DNA of 54,174 bases from an uncultured Bacilli bacterium (GTDB lineage Bacteria > Bacillota_I > Bacilli_A > RF39 > UBA660). The stretch lies in NCBI GenBank assembly GCA_910584085.1, contig CAJTZY010000011.1, positions 1-54,174 of the forward strand, written 5' to 3'. Shown here piece by piece: positions 1-8,728 of this stretch (within the stretch, counting starts at the first letter, position 1; every line of letters begins with the position of its first letter). A program made the translations under genes and the position numbers. The notes below the pieces were generated by a model, which was not told the DNA's origin, did not search any database, and was given only the letters and a program-made list of their open reading frames with translations.

Positions 1-19
1 AAAATCTAAAAATAGAAAA

Positions 20-45
20 TGTAGTTAAAAAATATCTTAACTACA
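20..45. promoter_or_regulatory. Inverted repeat in leader of the ankyrin-AAA+ gene
   Basis: TGTAGTTAA (20-28) and TTAACTACA (37-45) form a perfect 9-bp stem with an 8-nt loop, 20 nt before the start codon at 66. No T-run follows, so it is not a normal terminator; it may be an operator or a leader hairpin. The function is not known. Confidence 0.4.
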
Positions 46-65
46 TTATACGAGGGAGGTTATAT

Positions 66-1613
66 ATGGTAAATATTAGTGATATAAATAAATTAGTATC
101 AAAAATGACTGAGGATACAAATGACAATATAAAAAAAATAAAAGTTTTATTTGGGAGTATAGAATATGAAGATGATAATAATCAATCATTATTACACATT
201 TTAGTAGATAATAAGTATGATGAAGATAAATGCTTTTTAGCAATTAAATCATTATTAGAAATAGGACTTAGTCCAAATCTTAAAGCTTATTGGAGTTATA
301 ATTTTATACAAACCGCACTATATGCTGGATATAGTGAAGATTTTATAGTTAAGATAATAAGGGAGTCATTAAAATATAATTTGAATGTTAATCATGTTGA
401 CTCTGACGGAGATACAATTGTTCATACTGCAATTTATAGTGACGACTATTTAGATGATGTTATAAATATATATAAACTTTTGCTAGAAAATGGTTTTAAC
501 TCTAATAAAATAGATCGCTGTGGAAGAAACTTAAAAGAGGCAATGGATTTTCAAAAACAGTATTCAAAGGAACAAATAGAGGATTTTAATAAATTGTTTT
601 TAGAAAATACACAATCAAAAATAAAGAGTTCTAATAAGCCCGAGAACATTAAATTAAAAAAATGTGAAAATACAAATATTAAACAATTGTCTGATAAGGA
701 AATATTGGAACTTGAAAAATATGGACAAATTTTAAATAGAAAACAATATTTTTCTGAGCCCATAATAGGTAGAGAAATGGAACTAAAGAATTTATTTATA
801 ACTTTAGCGCAAGAGAAGAAGAATCCATTAATAGTTGGTGAGTCTGGTGTAGGTAAAACTGCACTCGTAGATGAATTGGTTTATAGAATTCAAAATGAAC
901 AAGTTCCAAATTTTCTAAGTAATAAAATTATTTTGGAAGTAACCCCTAGTGAGATTGTTTCTGGATGTTCATATGTAGGACAATTTGAAGAAAATATGAT
1001 AAATTTGATGAAAATCTGTAAAAAATATGATGTTATTTTATTTATAGATGCAATACATACAATTTATGGTGTTGGGACTTCAAATAAGAAGGATAATGAT
1101 ATGGCAGCTATATTAAAGCATTATTTAGATAGGACCAGTTTAAAAGTCATTGGTACAACAACAGATAAAAAATACCTAGAATATTTCTCAAATGATGCCT
1201 TAAAAGGAAGATTTGAAAAAATAATTATTAAGGAACCAACTTCTGAGATGTTAGTTCAAATAATTAATAAAGTAATTAAAGATTACGATTTAAAAAATGG
1301 AATTACATTTAAAGATGAACAAATAAAAGATAAAATAGTTAATATAATTGTTGAATTGACTTCAAAAAAACATAGAGATTATCAAGATATAGTTAATAAT
1401 CCAGATCTATCTATATCAATAATAGATAAGGCATTTGCTATTGCTAGTGTTTATGATAGCGAGTTTATAGAGACTAGTCACTTTATTGAAAGCCTAGAAT
1501 ATTGTGAATTATTGTCTGAGTTTGCGAAAAACCAAGCAATTAATAAGTTAAGAAATATAGAAGAACAAACTGGAAAAGTTTTAATTATTGATTTTAAAAA
1601 TAAAAGAAAATAA
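66..1613 (+). CDS. Ankyrin-repeat protein with single ClpB/ClpC D1-type AAA+ domain
   Basis: Predicted cytoplasmic 515-residue protein. Residues ~35-180 look like degenerate ankyrin repeats (for example DGDTIVHTAIYSDD and KLLLENGFNSNKIDRCGRN). Residues ~230-500 form one ClpA/B/C D1-like AAA+ module: Walker A GESGVGKT (258-265), pore-loop SYVGQFEE with Tyr303, and a finger-like LKGRFEK. Walker B reads FIDAIH (326-331), so Ala329 (codon GCA at 1050-1052) replaces the catalytic Glu of the family; ATP binding without efficient hydrolysis is inferred. There is no second AAA domain and no recognised ClpP-binding loop. The start follows GGGAGG at 54-59. The next gene begins 20 nt downstream, suggesting an operon. 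A scaffold or regulatory role is more likely than classic unfolding, but the function is unknown. Confidence 0.8.
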   Translation: MVNISDINKLVSKMTEDTNDNIKKIKVLFGSIEYEDDNNQSLLHILVDNKYDEDKCFLAIKSLLEIGLSPNLKAYWSYNFIQTALYAGYSEDFIVKIIRESLKYNLNVNHVDSDGDTIVHTAIYSDDYLDDVINIYKLLLENGFNSNKIDRCGRNLKEAMDFQKQYSKEQIEDFNKLFLENTQSKIKSSNKPENIKLKKCENTNIKQLSDKEILELEKYGQILNRKQYFSEPIIGREMELKNLFITLAQEKKNPLIVGESGVGKTALVDELVYRIQNEQVPNFLSNKIILEVTPSEIVSGCSYVGQFEENMINLMKICKKYDVILFIDAIHTIYGVGTSNKKDNDMAAILKHYLDRTSLKVIGTTTDKKYLEYFSNDALKGRFEKIIIKEPTSEMLVQIINKVIKDYDLKNGITFKDEQIKDKIVNIIVELTSKKHRDYQDIVNNPDLSISIIDKAFAIASVYDSEFIETSHFIESLEYCELLSEFAKNQAINKLRNIEEQTGKVLIIDFKNKRK

Positions 1614-1633
1614 CTAGAAATGGGGGGATTAAT

Positions 1634-4534
1634 GTGCCTGTTATAACATCTGATGAATTAAGAAACATTTTGGAATTATTTAAAGATGCAAGACCATTAA
1701 CACTAAACATTAGTGCATATGAGAAGGCTCAAGTAAAGTTAGAATTTGATGAATATATATCAGGAAAAATAAAAGATATAAAAACATTACTTCCTTTATC
1801 TATTTACTATATTCTTACTAAAATGTCTTCAAGTGAACAAATAAGTTTTATAAAAGATAATATTAACTACTTGAAAGATAATGATGATTCTATATTTTTA
1901 TATGGTATAGAAGAACCTAAAGAGTTATCATATTACCTTTCTTTTGATGTATTAAAAAATATTTATGAAATAGATAAAGTGTTATTTGAAAAAATAATTA
2001 ATGGGAATGTAGAAAACGTTTTTAATGGTTTTACTCATAATGAATATCTATTATATTTTGAGAAATTTAAATCTTATTTGTCAAATATTAAAACTTATAA
2101 ATTATTTGCTATTTTTGATGAGCATAGTAGAATTTGTTTTAAACAATCAGGTGTAAATAATCCTTCAAAATTACAAGAAATTTATGATAAAGAATTTATA
2201 GATTATTTTAAGAATAATTATAAAGATAAAATAGATAGTTTTACTCCACAGGAATTACTAAACTTTATTTTCTATTTTAAAAAAATAGATGAATATAAAG
2301 AACAAATTTTAATATATAAAGAAAAGTTAAAGTTAGCACTTCAAAATATTGAATACTATGATTTAAATGAATACTTGTGTAATTATACAAATAAAGAACA
2401 ACAGCAAATTTTATTTTCATATTTTTTAGAAACAATAGTAAAAAAACAAGATATTAGAAAAATAATTTCCAATATATCATCTGATGTTATTTTCAATTTA
2501 TATAAAAAGGATAAAAGTATATTTGCTAATATGACCTTATTTGATTGGGTAAAACTATGCGCTAAAAAGCATAAATTAAGTGATGAATTTAAAAGTATTT
2601 TAGATGATTATAAAATTGATAATATAATAGAAATATTTAATGAAGAATTTTTTTCAGTTTATAATGATGAAAGTAATTTATATGCACTTAAATATATAGA
2701 AAATAAATATCGTAGTTCATTAAAATCTAATAAATTAATACCAATTAATAAAATAACTTCTATATTTACAGAAGAATATTTAAATAATTTAAAATACTTA
2801 GAGATTAATTTAAAAAATAAAATTATTTCAAAAAATAGTCCCGAATATAAAGAAAACCTAGCTAAGTTTATTTTTTATTTAAATGAAAAAAATATTGCCC
2901 TAGAATTAAGCCATAATGATTTTAGTGAAATTAGTAAATTATTTTACTGTACTGTTATGGGAAGTAATATTTCAATTTTATTTAGGATTTCTAATATTGA
3001 AGAAATAACCATTTTAAATAGATTAGGTAATATTGAATTTAAAGCTTCTGATTTTACAGTAAGTCAACTTAAAAGTTATAATGTAAAACAACATAAGAAA
3101 CTTTGTATATTATTTGGTGATAATAAGTTTTATAAATCACAATATCAAAATTTAATTTTAAAATTGATGCTTTTAGTAGGGTATAACAATGCTAAAAAGA
3201 TGTTAGAAATATGTAGTGATATTCCAGTACTAGAACATTTAGTAGGTAGTGTTTATGTAAAAGATATAAATTTAGATGAACAAGGGAATCCTATTTTAAA
3301 TAAAAAAATAATGAATTTGCTATTTAGTGATAAAAATTATTTAAAAATATATCAAATGTTAAAAAGTAAAGATAATGACTTATATAAATACTTTCCTAGA
3401 ATTTTTAATGAGTGGAAAGTGATTAAAGTAAATAGTAAAGATAAATCCTTAAAATCAATAATAGACTTTTTGAAAACAGATGATATAACTTTACCACCTA
3501 AATATTACCGATTAGAGGGTTTGTTTAAATATATAGGATGTAGAAGTAATGTTGTTGATGAGACATTATATTTGCATGATCAAATGTTAAAAAGGATTGA
3601 ATCTACGATTCCAAGAGTATATGGTACTTTAAATGATTATTCTTATGAAATTTTAAAATTAAGCGATATGCAAGGATTAACAGTTGGTAACAAGACAGAT
3701 TGTTGTTTTACTATACTTGGAAATGGATATTCTTGTCTAAAACATGCTGTAACTAGCAAAAATGGTAGAATTTTAGTAATTAAGAAAGATAGTGAACTTA
3801 TCGCACATAGTTGGATTTGGAGAAATGGAGATTTATTATGTTTAGATAATATTGAAATTTCTAAGTCTATAAGTGAGATTAATTTTCTTGATGTATATTT
3901 AAAATTTGCAGATGAAATAATAGAAAAATCTTTTGAGACTGAGGGAGTAAATAATTGTATTAAAAATATTACTATAGGTTATACAAGTTTTGATAAAAGG
4001 ATAAATGGAATTGAAAATTATCCTTGTTTGATCTCTAAAAATTGCAATTTAAAAGAACAAGATTTTAATAGTAGAATTGGTAATAATAGAATTTTTATGG
4101 ATACACTACCTAAGCCTATTGAAGAAGTAACATATTCAGATTCTAAAAATGTTCAATACTTATTAAGGGGAACAGGGGTATTCAATTTAAGGCAAAGTAG
4201 TTATATTTATATGGATGAAAGAAATGAGGTACTATATTATAGTAATTTAGAGAGTTATAGTGATGATTATTTAAGGTCACTTAATAATAAACTCAATTCT
4301 TTACGTTATATGAAATATGAGGAAAAGGGAAGAATTTCTTCATTTAAAATTATTGATGTTGAAAAGTTAGAGGAAGTTTATTGCAATGATGATTGGTATT
4401 TAATTACCTATAAAGATGGAAATATAGAAAAATATATAAATTCTAAAGATATAAGAATAAATAATGAATTACCAAAAAACAAATCAAAAATTTATGTAAA
4501 AAATGAAAATAGCGATTTCATGTTAAATAAATAA
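1634..4534 (+). CDS. Large helical protein with PcfJ-like Cys/His segment
   Basis: Predicted soluble 966-residue protein of unknown function. It starts at GTG behind GGGGGG (1622-1627). The first ~650 residues are Lys/Asn/Ile-rich and look helical, with no motif I recognise. Residues ~684-735 are compact and conserved-looking: GNKTDCC (Cys690, Cys691), then GNGYSCLKHAV, GRILVIKK, and AHSWIWRNGD (724-733) followed by LCLDNIE. The layout (paired Cys, a Gly-rich turn, His, then a strand-rich AHSW stretch) resembles the PcfJ-like domain of mobile-element proteins, where a related Cys/Gly signature is followed by strands; this is a distant guess. A tail of ~200 residues follows. It probably shares a transcript with the ankyrin-AAA+ gene 20 nt upstream. 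Confidence 0.6.
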   Translation: MPVITSDELRNILELFKDARPLTLNISAYEKAQVKLEFDEYISGKIKDIKTLLPLSIYYILTKMSSSEQISFIKDNINYLKDNDDSIFLYGIEEPKELSYYLSFDVLKNIYEIDKVLFEKIINGNVENVFNGFTHNEYLLYFEKFKSYLSNIKTYKLFAIFDEHSRICFKQSGVNNPSKLQEIYDKEFIDYFKNNYKDKIDSFTPQELLNFIFYFKKIDEYKEQILIYKEKLKLALQNIEYYDLNEYLCNYTNKEQQQILFSYFLETIVKKQDIRKIISNISSDVIFNLYKKDKSIFANMTLFDWVKLCAKKHKLSDEFKSILDDYKIDNIIEIFNEEFFSVYNDESNLYALKYIENKYRSSLKSNKLIPINKITSIFTEEYLNNLKYLEINLKNKIISKNSPEYKENLAKFIFYLNEKNIALELSHNDFSEISKLFYCTVMGSNISILFRISNIEEITILNRLGNIEFKASDFTVSQLKSYNVKQHKKLCILFGDNKFYKSQYQNLILKLMLLVGYNNAKKMLEICSDIPVLEHLVGSVYVKDINLDEQGNPILNKKIMNLLFSDKNYLKIYQMLKSKDNDLYKYFPRIFNEWKVIKVNSKDKSLKSIIDFLKTDDITLPPKYYRLEGLFKYIGCRSNVVDETLYLHDQMLKRIESTIPRVYGTLNDYSYEILKLSDMQGLTVGNKTDCCFTILGNGYSCLKHAVTSKNGRILVIKKDSELIAHSWIWRNGDLLCLDNIEISKSISEINFLDVYLKFADEIIEKSFETEGVNNCIKNITIGYTSFDKRINGIENYPCLISKNCNLKEQDFNSRIGNNRIFMDTLPKPIEEVTYSDSKNVQYLLRGTGVFNLRQSSYIYMDERNEVLYYSNLESYSDDYLRSLNNKLNSLRYMKYEEKGRISSFKIIDVEKLEEVYCNDDWYLITYKDGNIEKYINSKDIRINNELPKNKSKIYVKNENSDFMLNK

Positions 4535-4608
4535 AAATTTGTGATAAAATTATATTAGTAATTATATAAAATTAATTTTGAATATATTTTATGGAAGGTG
4601 AAATAAAT

Positions 4609-4866
4609 ATGAATGTTGAGAAAGAAGTAGAAAAAATAAAAGAAAGAAATAAGAGAGTTGAACTAGATAAATGTTGGGAAACAAGTTTAACAAGAAGAGT
4701 ATGTATTATGATTTTAACATATGTGATTGTAGTAATATATTCATATTTAATAAAAAAATATGATAATATATTTTTGAGTTCTTTAGTACCAGTTATAGGT
4801 TTTACTTTATCAAACTTATCATTAAAATATATTAGAAAAATTTGGGAAAAAAGTTGTATTAAATAG
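4609..4866 (+). CDS. Small two-helix membrane protein
   Basis: An 85-residue protein of unknown function. I chose ATG 4609 over the in-frame ATG at 4591 because AAGGTG (4595-4600) lies at normal spacing from it. An acidic/basic N-terminal segment (~28 residues) is followed by WETSLTRR and two predicted membrane helices (roughly residues 30-48 and 55-75), then a basic tail. The topology looks like a small membrane anchor or adaptor. It lies 10 nt before the next gene and is probably co-transcribed with it. Confidence 0.6.
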   Translation: MNVEKEVEKIKERNKRVELDKCWETSLTRRVCIMILTYVIVVIYSYLIKKYDNIFLSSLVPVIGFTLSNLSLKYIRKIWEKSCIK

Positions 4867-4876
4867 GAGGTTTAAA

Positions 4877-6133
4877 ATGAATATTAAAGATGAATTATTA
4901 AAATTAAAAAATAAAATTATTAGGAAATCATTAAAAAAAGAAGATTTAGAAGGAGAATTACAAACTACAATAGATTCTGATGTAATGGAAAAACTTTTAG
5001 CTGGTATAAGTGTAGGTGTAAGAGAGGGTACAGTCACACCTTTTTCTGAAGTATTATCAAAACATATTCAATCAAAATATTCATCACCAATAGATTTAGA
5101 TTCTAAAGTAGAAAAATTTATTAATTGGTATTTTGAAAATATGGTAAAGGGTAATTATACAGACGTTGGAGAATATTATGAACCTAGAGAAATGAGAAAT
5201 TTTATAGAAAAAATAGCTGTATGGTATGAGTTAAGATATCCTGATTATGAAATTAATAGATTGATGCCATGCTCAGGTCAAGAGCAAATTTGGGTTAATG
5301 ATATAATGTTTAAAAATAATAAGTATATTAACACTTTACTAGATAAAGATTCTGATATTAATGAGTTAGACTGGTATGAATTTTATAATGCAAGTGCGTT
5401 TATAAAATCATTACCTTATGAAGAAAAATATTTCTTTTCTAAACCAAAATATGCTGATATAGTCTATTTAAATAGGCATGCACATCTACATTTAACAAAA
5501 AATGGTATTGTAGAGATGTCTGAACTCGTAGGTGCTTGGACTAATTTGGTTGTTAAAGATGAAGAATTAAAAGGATTACAAGCAAAAAAAGTAGTTGAAT
5601 TATTTAAAGAAAGAGGTATTGAATTACCTAGTGATAATGAATTAGAAAAGACTATAGAATATGTAGATAATTGGACATACCAAAAGGAAGAAATGTTAAA
5701 CTGTGCAATGTATAGGATTATAGAACGTGGTGGTAATAGAATAGGCCCTCGTAGAGCATTCTTATTTGCTAAAGAGTTTGGAAGAAATATTGATATTCCA
5801 ATGATGTATGCAGTAGATTATTCTGATCCAGGTTTAAGATTATTTATAAATGAATATATTAAATCTGGTGGTTCTAAAGATTTGAAATGTTATGTAGGAT
5901 ATTTTTCAAATATAGATAAAAGAGAAAAGTTAGACACTATATCTATTCAAAAATTAATATTAACTCAAAGTAATAATGCAGCGACTTTCTATACATCAGA
6001 AGAGGATGAATTACATCAAAAATTAGTTAATGCTTTAGCTAGTCAAATTGATCAAAAAATAGTAAGAAAAGAAGAAGTTAAAAGATTAAGGTTAGAAAGA
6101 AAATTAGAAAGAAATAAAAATAACAACAGGTAG
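4877..6133 (+). CDS. Conserved-looking hypothetical cytoplasmic protein
   Basis: A 418-residue protein I do not recognise. It starts at ATG 4877 after AGGAGG (4865-4870). The N-terminal ~40 residues are highly charged. The middle is rich in Trp/Tyr/Phe (FINWYFENM, WYELRYPDYEINRLMPCSGQEQIW). A distinctive block near residues 285-345 reads IERGGNRIGPRRAFLFAKEF, then IPMMYAVDYSDPGLRLFINE and YIKSGGSKDLKCYVGYF. The last 40 residues are a basic helical tail (KRLRLERKLERNKNNNR). There is no signal peptide or membrane helix. It sits 10 nt after the small membrane protein, so the two may work together. Confidence 0.6.
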   Translation: MNIKDELLKLKNKIIRKSLKKEDLEGELQTTIDSDVMEKLLAGISVGVREGTVTPFSEVLSKHIQSKYSSPIDLDSKVEKFINWYFENMVKGNYTDVGEYYEPREMRNFIEKIAVWYELRYPDYEINRLMPCSGQEQIWVNDIMFKNNKYINTLLDKDSDINELDWYEFYNASAFIKSLPYEEKYFFSKPKYADIVYLNRHAHLHLTKNGIVEMSELVGAWTNLVVKDEELKGLQAKKVVELFKERGIELPSDNELEKTIEYVDNWTYQKEEMLNCAMYRIIERGGNRIGPRRAFLFAKEFGRNIDIPMMYAVDYSDPGLRLFINEYIKSGGSKDLKCYVGYFSNIDKREKLDTISIQKLILTQSNNAATFYTSEEDELHQKLVNALASQIDQKIVRKEEVKRLRLERKLERNKNNNR

Positions 6134-6174
6134 TATGGTTTACATGTCTAATTAAGTATGAAAGGATTTAGTGT

Positions 6175-6909
6175 ATGGATAATATTAATTCAAATGAACT
6201 TATTATAATAATTGTTGGGGAAACTGGTAGCGGGAAATCGTTTATTTCTAGAGAATTACTTTCAAGGTATCCCAATATAGAAATTATAACAAAATATACT
6301 ACTAGAAAATCTAGAAGTGATGAAAAAAATGTACTTGATGTTAAAGGAGATGTTTCTTTTGAAGATATTAATCATATGGAATACCAATATGTTAATCGCC
6401 TTAATCAAGAACATTATGCATTTAAAAAGAAAGAAATTGATGACTCTTTAGCAAACGGAAAAATACCTTGCATTGACTTGTCTAGTGAGGAAGCTTATCT
6501 CCAAATAGTTAAAGATTATCCTAATAAAGTATTACTTTTGAAAGTTGTTCCTTATTTGGATGAAGATTCTATGCGAGAAACATTTGAAAGGCAAGGGAGA
6601 GATAGTAGGGAATTTAATCAAAGAAAAGATGCATTAATTAATCCCTTAACATCTTGGGCATATAATTATACAAATATGCGTGAAATAATTAATCCTTCAT
6701 TTTTAAGAAATTGTCCTAAGGAAGTGTCAATTAATGTGTTGTCTAAGAGATTAGAAAATGTAATTAATGGAGAATGTAAAAAGAATTTAGGCTTTTCCTA
6801 TTACTTAAATAATAAAACGGCCGATAGTTTGTATGAATATTTATACTTTTATTCAAAAAATAGACCAATAGATAAAGAGATGAATTTAGTTAGCAAATCA
6901 TTAAAGTAG
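6175..6909 (+). CDS. Guanylate-kinase-like P-loop protein
   Basis: A 244-residue protein with a nucleotide-kinase fold at its N-terminus. Walker A is GETGSGKS (15-22); it is followed by TKYTTRKSRSDEKN, which resembles the GMP-binding TTRxxR..E region of guanylate kinases, and by VLLLKVVPYLDEDSMRETFERQGRDSREFNQRK, equivalent to the lid/ERL region. The C-terminal 60 residues are an extension without match. Housekeeping Gmk is normally ~200 residues, so this is more likely a divergent paralog of unknown substrate. The start at ATG 6175 is preceded by AAAGGA (6161-6166). A terminator follows at 6935. Confidence 0.65.
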   Translation: MDNINSNELIIIIVGETGSGKSFISRELLSRYPNIEIITKYTTRKSRSDEKNVLDVKGDVSFEDINHMEYQYVNRLNQEHYAFKKKEIDDSLANGKIPCIDLSSEEAYLQIVKDYPNKVLLLKVVPYLDEDSMRETFERQGRDSREFNQRKDALINPLTSWAYNYTNMREIINPSFLRNCPKEVSINVLSKRLENVINGECKKNLGFSYYLNNKTADSLYEYLYFYSKNRPIDKEMNLVSKSLK

Positions 6910-6934
6910 AAGTTGCTGTATCATATATTAGTAT

Positions 6935-6960
6935 ACTCGAGATATGTAGGCTCGAGTTTT
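6935..6960 (+). terminator. Intrinsic terminator after the P-loop gene
   Basis: ACTCGAG (6935-6941) and CTCGAGT (6951-6957) make a perfect 7-bp stem with a 9-nt loop, followed by a short T-run. It ends the transcript that began near position 1. Confidence 0.75.
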
Positions 6961-7045
6961 AAAATGTATAAAACTGTGTTAAAATAATTATAGAAATTAA
7001 ATTACTTTATTAATTGTAATTTTATACTTAAAAGAGGGATAATAA

Positions 7046-7792
7046 ATGGAAAAATATATTAATGTAATAGAAAATGATAAGATAATATTTAAAAACTTAT
7101 TAGATAGTTCCGAGATTGTAGTAACAGACTGTGATAGTGAATATGCATTTGATAATATTTTTATTAATGAAGAATATGATCTAGATTTTATAGACTATGT
7201 TGTTAAAAAATTAAAACAATCAAAAGATATTGGAGTTATGACTGCTGAATATGATTCACCAATATTAGAAAAATTATTATATGAAAATGGGCTTAGAGTA
7301 TCAAACTATCAATATACAATTAAAAAAAATGAAAATTTTAAATTAGACAATTATGAAGTTTCAAATATTTTAAATAAAGAAGATAAAGAATTTTATTTAA
7401 AAATGATTAATAAATTTTCTAGGGATAATCATCAATATATTGATCCAAACGGGCAGTATCAAGAATACACTGAAAAATGGTTTGATAATGGAAGATTTGA
7501 ATATAGAACATATAGAAAAAATGGAAAAATTGTTGGAGTAGTTGAATATCAAAATTTTGATTATTACGCTAACTCTAGTAATAGTATAAATGAATTTCAC
7601 ATTAGGTGCTTATTTAGCGATGAAGACCAAGTTATGGAGGATATATTAAAAGATTTGTTATCTATTTATAAAAAAGATATAATTATTAGTATTACTCATA
7701 ATGAAAAGAAATTAAAAAGTGTTGTAAATAAAATGGATAGTGATTTTGATTTTTGTTTATATGTTCTAGTTGATAAGGATAATAATATTTAA
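7046..7792 (+). CDS. Possible GNAT-type acetyltransferase-like protein
   Basis: A 248-residue soluble protein behind AGAGGG (7032-7037). The second half (residues ~115-245) reads like a divergent GNAT fold: WFDNGRFEYRTYRKNGKIVGVVEYQNF resembles strands beta2-beta4, followed by EFHIRCLFSDEDQVMEDILKDLL, which would be the beta4/helix-3 region, and a final FCLYVLVDK strand. The canonical acetyl-CoA loop (R/Q-x-x-G-x-G/A) is not visible, so activity is uncertain. The first half may be a second degenerate copy. A weak extended -10 (TG-T-TAAAAT, 6977-6985) lies upstream. Family call is tentative. Confidence 0.45.
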   Translation: MEKYINVIENDKIIFKNLLDSSEIVVTDCDSEYAFDNIFINEEYDLDFIDYVVKKLKQSKDIGVMTAEYDSPILEKLLYENGLRVSNYQYTIKKNENFKLDNYEVSNILNKEDKEFYLKMINKFSRDNHQYIDPNGQYQEYTEKWFDNGRFEYRTYRKNGKIVGVVEYQNFDYYANSSNSINEFHIRCLFSDEDQVMEDILKDLLSIYKKDIIISITHNEKKLKSVVNKMDSDFDFCLYVLVDKDNNI

Positions 7793-7892
7793 TAAAAAAT
7801 AGTTGAATACCTTTATCAACAAACTTATTAATATTTGTTGCGTTTTAATTATTTTTATGTTATTATATGTACTAATATTTTGGGGGAATATA

Positions 7893-8555
7893 ATGTTTGA
7901 TAAACTTATTAATAGATTAAATAAAAAGAAACAACAATTACAAAATTTCGCAAATTCTAATAAGACAGTAGAAGATAAAATTTATTTTGATATCACAATA
8001 TCTAAAGAAAACAATTTCTTTAAAATGTTAATTAGCGATTATATTTCAGTTTCTGATTATGTAGAAAGAATGAGATTAATTGATAAATATGATTTAATTA
8101 GTTTAATATGTAATGGAGTCTTATGGAATGTTGACAAGCAAAAAGTAAATAAGGGTGTTTTTTATGTTATATCAATAGATAATCAACTTTATAATATTTT
8201 TAATGATGGTGATCATTTTAAAATAGACGAAAGAATTTATAAGGAAGATATAACAGAAGAAAAAATGATAAGATTTAATATAAGTGATAATAATTATAAG
8301 TATACTAGTTGTAAACATTATGGGAGAAATGGAAGTACTTTTGATGTAAGATATTATAATAATAATAATGATAATCTTAGTTTTGGAAAACTGGACTTGT
8401 CTAGGGAAGAAGCAATAACAGGAGTTAGTTTACTTATATCTAATTTAGAAAGTATTGATGATATAGAAAATATTTTAGATGTAGATTTATTAAAAAAACA
8501 GGTTTTAAATGATTTAGATAAGGATTCATCTGAAACAAAAAAATATTATAAATAA
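7893..8555 (+). CDS. Hypothetical cytoplasmic protein
   Basis: A 220-residue protein not recognised. I chose ATG 7893 because GGGGGA (7882-7887) sits 5 nt upstream; the frame is open further upstream to a TTG at 7803 that has no ribosome binding site and would add a doubtful hydrophobic segment. The protein is rich in Asn, Asp and Lys. A basic N-terminus (INRLNKKKQQ) is followed by a mixed alpha/beta stretch with ICNGVLWNVDKQKVNKGVFYVISIDNQLYNIF and SCKHYGRNGSTFDVRYY. No catalytic motif or membrane helix is visible. It ends before a terminator at 8590. Confidence 0.5.
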   Translation: MFDKLINRLNKKKQQLQNFANSNKTVEDKIYFDITISKENNFFKMLISDYISVSDYVERMRLIDKYDLISLICNGVLWNVDKQKVNKGVFYVISIDNQLYNIFNDGDHFKIDERIYKEDITEEKMIRFNISDNNYKYTSCKHYGRNGSTFDVRYYNNNNDNLSFGKLDLSREEAITGVSLLISNLESIDDIENILDVDLLKKQVLNDLDKDSSETKKYYK

Positions 8556-8589
8556 AGTATTAAAAGTAGTAGATACTTTAAAATTTAGG

Positions 8590-8623
8590 CTCGAACTTTA
8601 TATTTATATGAATTCGAGTTTTA
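8590..8623 (+). terminator. Intrinsic terminator
   Basis: CTCGAA (8590-8595) pairs with TTCGAG (8613-8618) and is followed by TTTT. The stem is short, but it repeats the CTCGAG-type stem used at 6935. Confidence 0.6.
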
Positions 8624-8630
8624 TTATGAT

Positions 8631-8664
8631 ATAATATATCCATCAGGATAATATATCCATCAGG
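8631..8664. repeat. 17-bp tandem duplication
   Basis: ATAATATATCCATCAGG occurs twice head-to-tail (8631-8647 and 8648-8664) between the terminator at 8590 and the GDPD gene at 8729. The copies are identical, which suggests a recent slippage duplication. Confidence 0.85.
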
Positions 8665-8728
8665 TAAAATATTTTGTAAATTATATACATTATTATATTT
8701 ATGCGTAGAAGGAGAATAGGGTAAAATA

